NCBI RefSeq assembly: GCF_001746415.1
Contig: NZ_MEHJ01000001.1
Location: forward strand, 186,001-250,000
Direction: 5' to 3'
DNA: 64,000 bases
DNA from: Streptomyces agglomeratus
GTDB lineage: Bacteria; Actinomycetota; Actinomycetes; Streptomycetales; Streptomycetaceae
The notes below the pieces were generated by a model. That model made no database searches. It was not told the DNA's origin and saw nothing but the letters and a program-made list of their open reading frames with translations. Positions 7,850 to 15,306 of this stretch are shown piece after piece (the stretch's first letter is position 1; each line of letters begins with the position of its first letter). A program made the translations under genes and the position numbers.

Positions 7850-9205
7850 TCAGAACAGCGCCAGACCCTCACCGCTGGTGTCGGCGATTACGGGCCGGAA
7901 TTGGGTGGGGAGGCCGTCGAGGCGGTCGGGGCCGGCCGCGGCGGCCACCGCAGGGGCGGTCTCGGTCAGCCAGGTGCCGAACCGCTCGGCGGCTTCGCGG
8001 TAGGGGACTTGTGCCAGGACACGGTGCTCGCCGGAGGGGCAGAAGTCGACGGCGACAGTGAGCAGGCAGGAGGCGGGCGCGTTGTGACTGCCGGTCCAGG
8101 ACACGCGCAGCGCACCGCAGGGTTTGCGTCCGCGGGAGGAGCGGGGGTCGTGGTGGGTGGGGCGCAGTGGTCGGCAGGCTGTGTGGGCGGTCCAGGCTGC
8201 GAGGTGGGGCAGTGGCAGGGTGGTGCGGGTGCGGCAGCCGGGGCAGCGGTGCCAGTGGCGGAGCCAGTCGGTGGTGTGGGTGTCGAAGAGGCGTGTGTAG
8301 TGGTTGGCCACGCGGATGTCGTTGCTGTACAGGTGGTCGGGACGCTCTTGCGTGTTGCAGGAGTGGCACACGGGGGCGCGGACGTAGCCGTGTTCGTGGC
8401 AGTGGTCGAGTACCGCGGCGGGTGCGGTGCGGCAGATGGCGCAGGTCCACCCGGCCACCTTGCGGGAGGTGCCGGGCTTCCTGCGCAGCGCCGAGTACAG
8501 GTGGCCTTGCAGCTCCCCCTTGTACGGGCGGCGCAGGGGGGCGGTTGGGCAGTCGGGGCTCATCGTCTCCCGGCCGCCGGCGGCTCGGGCCTGCCGGTGG
8601 TGGGAGGGCGGCTCGCTGACGGCTTCCCTTTGCTGGCGGGTCTGCGCGGCCTGCAGCCACTGCCTTTCGGTGTGCTCGGCGGTGTCCAGCAGTCTGACCA
8701 CGGCGCGCGGCAGCCACCATGACCGCGCCGCCTGGCCGCGGGTTTCCTCCACGAGTATCCGCCGCCAGTCGATCCCCGCCACATAGTCCGGCAGGCCGCC
8801 TTCACCTCGTGCCGCCCGCTCGGGGTCGCCCTGCAGTTCCCGCATGATGCGCCGGCGCCAGTGCAGCGGCGTTTCCTCCATGTGCTCCTGCTTCGGCGCG
8901 CTACGGAAGGGACCGATGCGGACCAAATCCTGGCGGTCCATCTCGACCGCGTTCAGTTCCGCTGCCGCTCGGCGCACCTCACTCTCCGGAACACTCCACT
9001 GGCCGCCGATTGCCTTCACCGTCGTCACCACACGTCCGCCGAGCAAGACGTACCCCAGCTGGGCACCGGCCGGAGAGCAGGTGAACGCCGCCAAAGCCGT
9101 CGGCACAGCACTGCCAGTCGTCAACTCCACCCACAGAGCGTCCGCGGCACCCAGAGTGATCAGACCGCCCCTATGGCCGGGGATGACACGCTCTGACATA
9201 CCCAA
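7850..9205 (-). CDS. Recombination endonuclease VII-domain protein
   Basis: A 451-aa protein. The central region (about residues 252-290) has the endonuclease VII / His-Me finger signature CAIC, 10 residues, LDHCHEHG, then CHSCN: two zinc-binding Cys pairs flanking the DHCH catalytic core. A C-terminal CPGC pair follows at about residue 328. The first 230 residues are a separate, unrecognised domain with many aromatic and charged residues. Endo VII nucleases cut branched or damaged DNA and are frequent in actinophages and plasmids. It is divergent from a helix-turn-helix repeat protein, with under 200 nt between them. Confidence 0.75.
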   Translation of the reverse strand: MGMSERVIPGHRGGLITLGAADALWVELTTGSAVPTALAAFTCSPAGAQLGYVLLGGRVVTTVKAIGGQWSVPESEVRRAAAELNAVEMDRQDLVRIGPFRSAPKQEHMEETPLHWRRRIMRELQGDPERAARGEGGLPDYVAGIDWRRILVEETRGQAARSWWLPRAVVRLLDTAEHTERQWLQAAQTRQQREAVSEPPSHHRQARAAGGRETMSPDCPTAPLRRPYKGELQGHLYSALRRKPGTSRKVAGWTCAICRTAPAAVLDHCHEHGYVRAPVCHSCNTQERPDHLYSNDIRVANHYTRLFDTHTTDWLRHWHRCPGCRTRTTLPLPHLAAWTAHTACRPLRPTHHDPRSSRGRKPCGALRVSWTGSHNAPASCLLTVAVDFCPSGEHRVLAQVPYREAAERFGTWLTETAPAVAAAAGPDRLDGLPTQFRPVIADTSGEGLALF

Positions 9206-9387
9206 CAGGCTAACGGCCGCACCGAGATGCTCATCGTGCAGCCGGAGGCGATCAGACCGGCGGCGGCCTGCCGGCGTTGGCTCGCGACCGTGCAGGCCAC
9301 ATTCCAGCTCGGCCCCAATCTCCGCCAGCGAGACGGCTCTACAATCTCTCCTACAGCATAAAACCTCGAGACCCAGGCCACGTTCAC

Positions 9388-10581
9388 ATGCACATCGACC
9401 GGGTTGCCGCCCGCCCAGTGGCGGACCACGTCCAGCACCTGATCGCCCAGCGTCCCCACCTGCCGGTGACAGTCATCGCGAGGCGGGCCGGTGTTGCCCC
9501 TTCCACCCTCAAAACGATCTTGACCGACGCCCGGCGCCGGCCAGACAGGGCACGCACTGTCGACAGGGCGACAGCGGTCCGCTTGCTGGCCGTCGTGCCG
9601 GACGACCTGCCGCACCGTGACCGTGGCTACGGCGGACGCTCCACCGACGCCACAGCCGCCTGCCGTCACGTAAGCGAACTCCTGACCACGCACCCCCACC
9701 TGACGCAAGCCGCTCTGGCCCGCGCGGCCGACATATCGCTGACGACACTCGCCGCCGCTCTCCACGATGTGGACGCCGGCCGACCCCGCAGAATCCAGGC
9801 AGCGGCCGCCGACCGGCTGCTCGCCCTCGGCAACCGCACTCCTGTGCCCGAACCCACTCCGCGCCGCAGCGACACCGTCGATGCCCACCAAGTCGTCAGC
9901 CACATCCGGGCACTGCAGCTGCGCTACGACCGGGCCTCCGTGGCATTCATCGCGCAGACCGCCAAAGTCAATCCCAGCACGCTCACCTCCGCTCTGATCG
10001 ATCAGCAACGTGACGCACGACGGGGGATCAGCGCTGACATCGCACGACGGGTTCTTGCCGTGCACGAACTGCCCCCGCCCGCCTTCCCACACCGCGCTCA
10101 TGTCACGGACACCGGGCTCCTGCGACGCCTGCGCGCCATGTGCGCCGCAGGCTGGACACTCCACGCCATAGCCCAAGCCGGCGCCACCACAGCAAAATCC
10201 CTTACCGAATTCGCGAAGACGCGCACCAGCACACCCGCTGTCCGAGGGGCCATCCTCACCGCCTGGGCCCAGCTCTCCCACCAACAAGGCCCCTCCCCCC
10301 ACGCCCAGCGGCGCGCCGCAGCCAAAGCCTGGGACCCTCCCCTCGCCTGGGACGAACACAGCATCGACAACCTCGACACCACTCCCAACGGCACCCGCAG
10401 GCCCGGATTTCCACAACGCTGGGACTCTTCCCTTCTGCAGCACGAACTGGCCTTCCTCACCCGCCTGGGCCTCAGCCGCCCCGAATGCTTCCACCGCCTC
10501 GGCCTCAGCACCCAACGCGCCCGCCAACTCCTCACCCCACCACCAACCAGCCCCCAAACCCACCACACCACCGCCGCATGA
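9388..10581 (+). CDS. Multi-helix-turn-helix protein
   Basis: About 397 aa from the ATG at 9388 (an in-frame start at 9277 would add a poor-looking leader). Three or four similar units of about 75 residues repeat: VADHVQHLIAQRPHLPVTVI with RAGVAPSTLKTIL; CRHVSELLTTHPHLTQAALA with ISLTTLAAAL; VVSHIRALQLRYDRASVAFI with VNPSTLTSALI; then LLRRLRAMCAAGWTLHAIAQ. Each has the pattern 'hi..l......t...iA..a.v..stL..' of a helix-turn-helix. A protein of stacked HTH modules is expected to bind an extended DNA site. Such proteins occur in actinophages and Streptomyces arms; the function is unknown. It lies divergent from the endonuclease VII gene. Confidence 0.6.
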   Translation: MHIDRVAARPVADHVQHLIAQRPHLPVTVIARRAGVAPSTLKTILTDARRRPDRARTVDRATAVRLLAVVPDDLPHRDRGYGGRSTDATAACRHVSELLTTHPHLTQAALARAADISLTTLAAALHDVDAGRPRRIQAAAADRLLALGNRTPVPEPTPRRSDTVDAHQVVSHIRALQLRYDRASVAFIAQTAKVNPSTLTSALIDQQRDARRGISADIARRVLAVHELPPPAFPHRAHVTDTGLLRRLRAMCAAGWTLHAIAQAGATTAKSLTEFAKTRTSTPAVRGAILTAWAQLSHQQGPSPHAQRRAAAKAWDPPLAWDEHSIDNLDTTPNGTRRPGFPQRWDSSLLQHELAFLTRLGLSRPECFHRLGLSTQRARQLLTPPPTSPQTHHTTAA

Positions 10582-10604
10582 CACACCCTTAAAACCAACA
10601 GCAG

Positions 10605-11530
10605 TCCTCAGAGGGCGTTTGAAGTAGGCAGATTGCCCTTGATGCCCTAGTAAGTCCCTCGCCAGGTAGGGGTAGTCTCGTCCGTTATGCGTCTGGCAAG
10701 GTTGTCGATCGAGGAGCGATGTGGATCATGGCTTCGGAGCTGGCGGTGAGGGTCTCATAGTCGCGGGCGAGACGGCGGTGCATCATGATCCAACCGATAC
10801 TCCGCTCGACCACCCAGCGCCTTTTCACGACGTGAAACCCACGGGTATCCGGGGCTCTGTTGACGACTTCGACATCGATTCCCAGGCGGGCGCCGTGCTC
10901 GACGACGGCGTTCTTGAAGCCGGTATCGACCCAGCTCTTAGAGATGGTCGGGTACTTCTCCTTCGCCTGGTCTAAAAGGCGTATTCCCAGGGCGTTCTCC
11001 GAGAGGCCGGCGGCGGTGACGGTCACGGCGAGGATGAGGCCGATCGTGTCGGTGAGGATGCCGCGCTTCCTCCCGACGATCTTCTTGGCCGCATCCGTTC
11101 CCTGGCTGGTCAGGGGCACGTTGCTGGAGGTCTTCACGCTCTGGGTGTCGATCACGGAGGCGGTCGGCTCGGACTTGCGCCCCTCCTTCACCCGGCCCAG
11201 TCCCGTCAGGTCGTAATTGAGCTGGGCAAAGATCCCTTCGTCGCGCCACGCGGCGTAGTAGGCATAGACGGTGCCGTGGTTCGGGAAGTCGTGCGGGAGG
11301 TATTTCCAGGGGATTCCCGTGCGGTTTACGTAAAGGATCGCGTTGAAGACGTCGCGTAAATCGACCTTGGCCGGCTGCCCCGTTGGCCTGCGGTCGAGCC
11401 GGGCCTTTCTCCAGGCCGTCAGCGTCGGCCCGATCAGGGCCCATCGGGCGTCGGACAGGTCGCTGGGGTACGGCTTGCGCTCGCTCACGACGTAGCGTGA
11501 TCACAGGCGAGCCGGAGGGCTAGGTTCCGC
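10605..11530 (-). mobile_element. IS5-family insertion sequence (approximate limits)
   Basis: A single-gene insertion sequence around the transposase at 10685-11488. The left flank begins GAGGGCGTTTGAAGTAGGC near 10613, which looks like a typical IS5-group end. I could not find the matching inverted repeat to the right of 11488, so the right boundary is only approximate and that end may be damaged. Confidence 0.5.
10685..11488 (-). CDS. IS5-family transposase (DDE), C-terminal frameshift
   Basis: A 267-aa transposase starting MSERKPYPSDLSDARW. It has an IS4/5-type N-terminal domain (LYVNRTGIPWKYLPHDFP), then DDE motifs: ASVIDTQSVKT (first Asp), VDTGFKN (second Asp) and VVERSIGW (Glu). All catalytic residues are present. 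The last dozen residues look wrong: after EAMIHIA the frame gives PRSTTLPDA, whereas the neighbouring frame gives the expected SIDNLARRITDE and a stop near 10647. This implies a small indel near 10715. Activity may be retained because only the tail changes. Confidence 0.85.
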   Translation of the reverse strand: MSERKPYPSDLSDARWALIGPTLTAWRKARLDRRPTGQPAKVDLRDVFNAILYVNRTGIPWKYLPHDFPNHGTVYAYYAAWRDEGIFAQLNYDLTGLGRVKEGRKSEPTASVIDTQSVKTSSNVPLTSQGTDAAKKIVGRKRGILTDTIGLILAVTVTAAGLSENALGIRLLDQAKEKYPTISKSWVDTGFKNAVVEHGARLGIDVEVVNRAPDTRGFHVVKRRWVVERSIGWIMMHRRLARDYETLTASSEAMIHIAPRSTTLPDA

Positions 11531-11783
11531 TGTTCATCAGGCGATTCCACGGCATCTTCAAACCAGACGGACTTCCGAGTACAAAAGCGAACGAGACGGA
11601 TGGCCGAGCCTCGGCTCCGGAGAAAGTCATTCTCCGCCTACAGGACGAAAGTTCTCAAAGCAGGGCAGGGCGTGTGTTTCCCTTGTGGCGTGACGCGTCC
11701 GATGATTCTTTCCAGGGGCCTGGGACGTTCCGGGACGCGTACGGACAGGGTCCCTCGCGGTCGGGTCGACTGACGCTGTGGGG

Positions 11784-12467
11784 ATGACGGCGAAGGGGAT
11801 CACGGCCAAGGGTTACCACTACTACCGGCGCATCATCGCGACCGGTGACGGCGCTCAGGGCAGTGAGCCGACCGTGTCCTCCACCGTGCCGGGGGTGCCG
11901 CACGGTATCTGGCACGGACTGGCCGCCCGGGCCCTGGGACTCGAGGGCGTGGTCACAGAACCGCAGATGCGTGCCCTGTCCGGCCTCGGCAAATGCATCC
12001 GGACGCGGAGGCGATCCCGGCCCGGGAGCTGGGCGTTGGGCGCCTCGCTCAGGCAGGCTGTGAAAGCGGCCAAGCTCGGGCCGGCCGTGCCCCGGCTGTC
12101 CGAACGCTCACCACTGGACCAGAGCATCGAGCAGGTCCTGCAGGAGGCTGCCGAGCAGTTGTGCCGCCCGCTGACGAAGGCGGAGACCGGGCAGTTGCGC
12201 CACCGTACTGCCGCGCTTGCCTTCGCGGCCGAGTACCACCGGGCTCCGGCCGACGGTGCCGAGCTCGGCCGCTACCTGACCGCACGTACAGGTCCGCAGC
12301 GCCGGGGGCGTACCGGTTACGACCTGACGTTCGCCTCTCAGGAGCTGTCGCTGCTGTTCGCCCTCGGCGACCCTGATACCCGACGCATTGTTCTCGGAGT
12401 TTTGGTGCAGGCGCGGTCGGAGACTGTCAGCTGGCTGGACCACCCGGGATTCGTCATACCGGCATAG
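11784..12467 (+). pseudogene. MobF-type relaxase (TraA/TrwC-like), N-terminal fragment
   Basis: It begins MTAKGITAKGYHYYRRIIA and continues with PHGIWHGLAARALGLEG, ALGLEGVVTEPQMRAL, RPLTKAETGQLRHRTAALAF and TGYDLTFASQELSLLFAL, as in actinomycete plasmid relaxases with a TrwC domain. Two compensating frameshifts are visible: between about 11990 and 12055 the expected residues (MHPDAEAIPARELG) are in another frame. The reading ends at 12467 before the catalytic histidines' distal region and the helicase domain. Only about 230 of more than 1,000 residues remain, so this is plasmid or ICE debris. Confidence 0.7.
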
Positions 12468-12533
12468 TCGCCCCTCGCACTCCCGGCCACGCATGACTTG
12501 AGGGACATCAGAGGTCCATGGCCAGCCTCCTGG

Positions 12534-12932
12534 TCAAGCCAGCACTGCGGGCTCCTCCTCCACCGCCGCCAGCGCCTCATCGCGCACCCGGACCCAGCGG
12601 CCGAAATCCTCACCCCGCAGCCCGGCCCGCACCGCGTCAAATGAACGTGCGGCCCACTCGACCCCCACCGGCACCTCACCCGGCATCAGCGTCCCTGATC
12701 TCCGCCCCGGGACCAGCTCGGCGTACATGAATGACAGGAACCCGTCCGTCTGCGTGTAGTGCACTGGCCGCGTGTACTCCTCGTGAGCCCGCCGCACCGC
12801 CCGCACCAGCTCACCCGGCCGGTCTTCCCCGTAAAACCGGCACGCCGCCTCGAACAGACTCCACGCGCCGGCCCAGCACCCTTCAAGGCGTGGCCGTCGC
12901 CCGTCTCCTGGCACAGTCCCCAACCGCCGCAC
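12534..12932 (-). CDS. Hypothetical protein, about 132 aa, possibly a remnant
   Basis: The C-terminal 100 residues look coding (AWSLFEAACRFYGEDR, HYTQTDGFLSFMYAELVPG, then EDFGRWVRVRDEALAAVEEE). I placed a tentative GTG start at 12932; the frame remains open further upstream, where the translation degrades into shadow sequence of the divergent pRiA4b-like gene. No family recognised. It may be the tail of a gene truncated during rearrangement. Confidence 0.35.
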   Translation of the reverse strand: MRRLGTVPGDGRRPRLEGCWAGAWSLFEAACRFYGEDRPGELVRAVRRAHEEYTRPVHYTQTDGFLSFMYAELVPGRRSGTLMPGEVPVGVEWAARSFDAVRAGLRGEDFGRWVRVRDEALAAVEEEPAVLA

Positions 12933-13038
12933 GACCTCGCTCTGAAGAAAGCACCGGTCGTGTGTACCGGAAGGACGGTGGACGCCACAACCGGATTTGA
13001 GCCGGGCACACTGACAGCGCCATGATGGAGCCGTTAGG

Positions 13039-15306
13039 GTGGCCCCGGTGCGGTGGGAGCAGCAGATGCGGCGAGACGGGAAGTCGGCCCCGTCCGATCT
13101 CCAGCTGAAGATCGTGCTGCACGGCACGAGACCGCCCCTGTGGCGGCGCGTCGTGCTGCCGTCCGACACCTCCCTCGGGACGCTGCACGACGCCATCCAG
13201 ATCGCCTTCGGATGGCACGGCGGCCATCTGCACCTCTTCACCGACGAGTTCGGCCGGGGGTACGGCGATTCGGCCCGACTCACCGACATCGGTCTCGGCT
13301 TCCGCCGCGGGGTCGGCGACGAGGACGCCACCGCGCTCGGCGACGTACTGGCCGAGGAGGGAGCACGGCTGCGCTACGTCTACGACTTCGGCGACGACTG
13401 GGAGCACGGAATCACGCTGGAGAAGACACTGCCGCGCCCGGTCGGCGCGGAGCGGACGGTGCGCTGCGTCGGCGGGCGTCGCGCCGACGCACCGGCCGAG
13501 GACATCGGCGGCGTGTGGGGGCTGGCCAAGGTGCTGGAGTTCCTCGACACCCCGGACGGGGCCGGGGATGGCCCGTACGGTGAGCTTGTCGCCGAGCTGC
13601 GGGCGGCCGGTTACGATCCGGCGGCCTTCGACCGGGACGGGATCACGGCGCGGCTGGCCCAATTGACGCCGGAAGCGGTGTCCGGAAAGGCGAAGCCGCC
13701 GGCCGGTGACCGGGCCGGGCGCGGCGATGTCCGTCGGCTGACCACCGCGGACTCGGCGTTGTGTAACTGCGGGCAGTGCCGGGTGGGCGATCCGGTCACT
13801 GCCGGAGTCGACGGACCGGCCGAGGATGTGCCTGTGCTGCGCCCGGTGACCCTGGCGCCGCAGGAGGACCTTGTCGCTGCCGTGCGGGGTGTTCCGCTCT
13901 TCGACGCGGCGCTCCGGCTCGCCGCCTGGTGCCGCGAGGGACGGCAGGTCACCGCCAGCCGGGTGCTGCGGCCCGCGCTCGCCCGTGAGGCCGTCGAGGA
14001 ACTCCGGCTGTGGAAGCTGGCTGGCGATGGCTCGCCGTACGCCGATGCCGTCGCGCGGGCTCGTGCGTTGGAATCGCTGCGCAGCGCCAAGGACGTGGCC
14101 GTACTCGACGATCCGTGGTGGCTCGCCGTGGACGGCGGAATGATCACGATCAACAGGGGCCGCGCGTGGGGCGGCGCGGCGACCGACTTCGCCGGCGGGG
14201 ACCTTATGGCGTTCTGGACCGCCACGCTGGGCGATCTGCTGGAGGAGATCGGTGAGTCGGGGGTGCTGGACGGGCTACACGGTGAGCTGGGCGAGCTGAC
14301 GGCCGAGATCGCCGACGGACTGGTCGGCCTGCTGTACGACGCCCCGGACGACGCCTGGGTGGACGTCGACGACCTGCGCGCGAAGGCCCGTGAGGCGGGC
14401 GAGAACGGGCCGGAGTTCGATCTCTTCCAGGCGCTGTTCGAGGCGTCCTTCCGGGAACTGGGGGAAGGGCTCGCCCTGCTGGGCGCGGTGAAGTACGAGC
14501 CCGGTGACGGCGACGATTCGGCCGAGGAGCCTCTGCGCACACTTCTGAACACCGTGGGCGGACAGAAGCCGGGCGGTTCGGGAACCTCGCCGTCGGCGTC
14601 GAACCGGTCGCGGGACGGCAGGCGCGGGGACCGCATGCGACTCACGCCGCTCGGTCGCTACGGGCTCCGCGCCTACCTGATGGAGTGTGGTGTGCCCGCG
14701 CCCCTGCTCGGTGAGTACGCCGAAGCGGACGCCGGCGCTCTGCTCCAGGGTCTCCTGGGCTACTCCCCCGAGGAGATGCGCCGGGAGGTCGAAGGGTGGC
14801 TGGGACACCGCTCCGCGGCGGATGCCGCGGTAGGGCTGCTCGACGCGTGCGTGGGAGCCGGCCCCGAAGCAGCGGCGAAGCGCGCCGTGGCCCAACTGGT
14901 GCTGGCCGACCTCGACGACCCCCGGGCACTGCGCGTGCTGCGCAAGGCAGCGGACTCCGACGTCGATGGGTGCCGACAGGTGGCCACCGCGACCCTGGGC
15001 GCGGACCTTGAGGCAGAAGCACCCGTGGACCCGGCGCGGGCGGAGGAGGCCGGATTGTGGCTGCTCATCGACGGGCTGTCGATCCTCGCTGGTGCCGGGG
15101 AGAGCGAGGACCTGACCCGGGGCTTCCTGGAGAACTGGAACACGGCGCCGGAGGCGCTCGAACAGTGGGTGGACGACCTGTGGCGAGTGAAGCACCCAGC
15201 CACCGCCCAAGTGCTCGCCGAAGTGGGTGAGGGCCTGCGCGGCGTCGACAAGCGGCTGGCCAAACGCATGCGTACCGCGGCGAACAAGGCCCACTCCCGC
15301 CGGTGA
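13039..15306 (+). CDS. pRiA4b ORF-3-family protein with C-terminal extension
   Basis: A 755-aa protein. Residues about 18-200 match the plasmid pRiA4b ORF-3 fold: LQLKIVLHGTRPPLWRRVVL, LGTLHDAIQIAFGWHGGHLH, then RLRYVYDFGDDWEHGITLEK. The remaining 500 residues are acidic and Ala/Leu-rich, with a small CNCGQC cluster near 250 and no family I can name. The start is either GTG 13039 or ATG 13066. Its TGA overlaps the GTG of the SNF2 gene (GTGA), so the two are translationally coupled. The family is often found on plasmids and near transposases; its biochemical role is not established. Confidence 0.75.
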   Translation: MAPVRWEQQMRRDGKSAPSDLQLKIVLHGTRPPLWRRVVLPSDTSLGTLHDAIQIAFGWHGGHLHLFTDEFGRGYGDSARLTDIGLGFRRGVGDEDATALGDVLAEEGARLRYVYDFGDDWEHGITLEKTLPRPVGAERTVRCVGGRRADAPAEDIGGVWGLAKVLEFLDTPDGAGDGPYGELVAELRAAGYDPAAFDRDGITARLAQLTPEAVSGKAKPPAGDRAGRGDVRRLTTADSALCNCGQCRVGDPVTAGVDGPAEDVPVLRPVTLAPQEDLVAAVRGVPLFDAALRLAAWCREGRQVTASRVLRPALAREAVEELRLWKLAGDGSPYADAVARARALESLRSAKDVAVLDDPWWLAVDGGMITINRGRAWGGAATDFAGGDLMAFWTATLGDLLEEIGESGVLDGLHGELGELTAEIADGLVGLLYDAPDDAWVDVDDLRAKAREAGENGPEFDLFQALFEASFRELGEGLALLGAVKYEPGDGDDSAEEPLRTLLNTVGGQKPGGSGTSPSASNRSRDGRRGDRMRLTPLGRYGLRAYLMECGVPAPLLGEYAEADAGALLQGLLGYSPEEMRREVEGWLGHRSAADAAVGLLDACVGAGPEAAAKRAVAQLVLADLDDPRALRVLRKAADSDVDGCRQVATATLGADLEAEAPVDPARAEEAGLWLLIDGLSILAGAGESEDLTRGFLENWNTAPEALEQWVDDLWRVKHPATAQVLAEVGEGLRGVDKRLAKRMRTAANKAHSRR

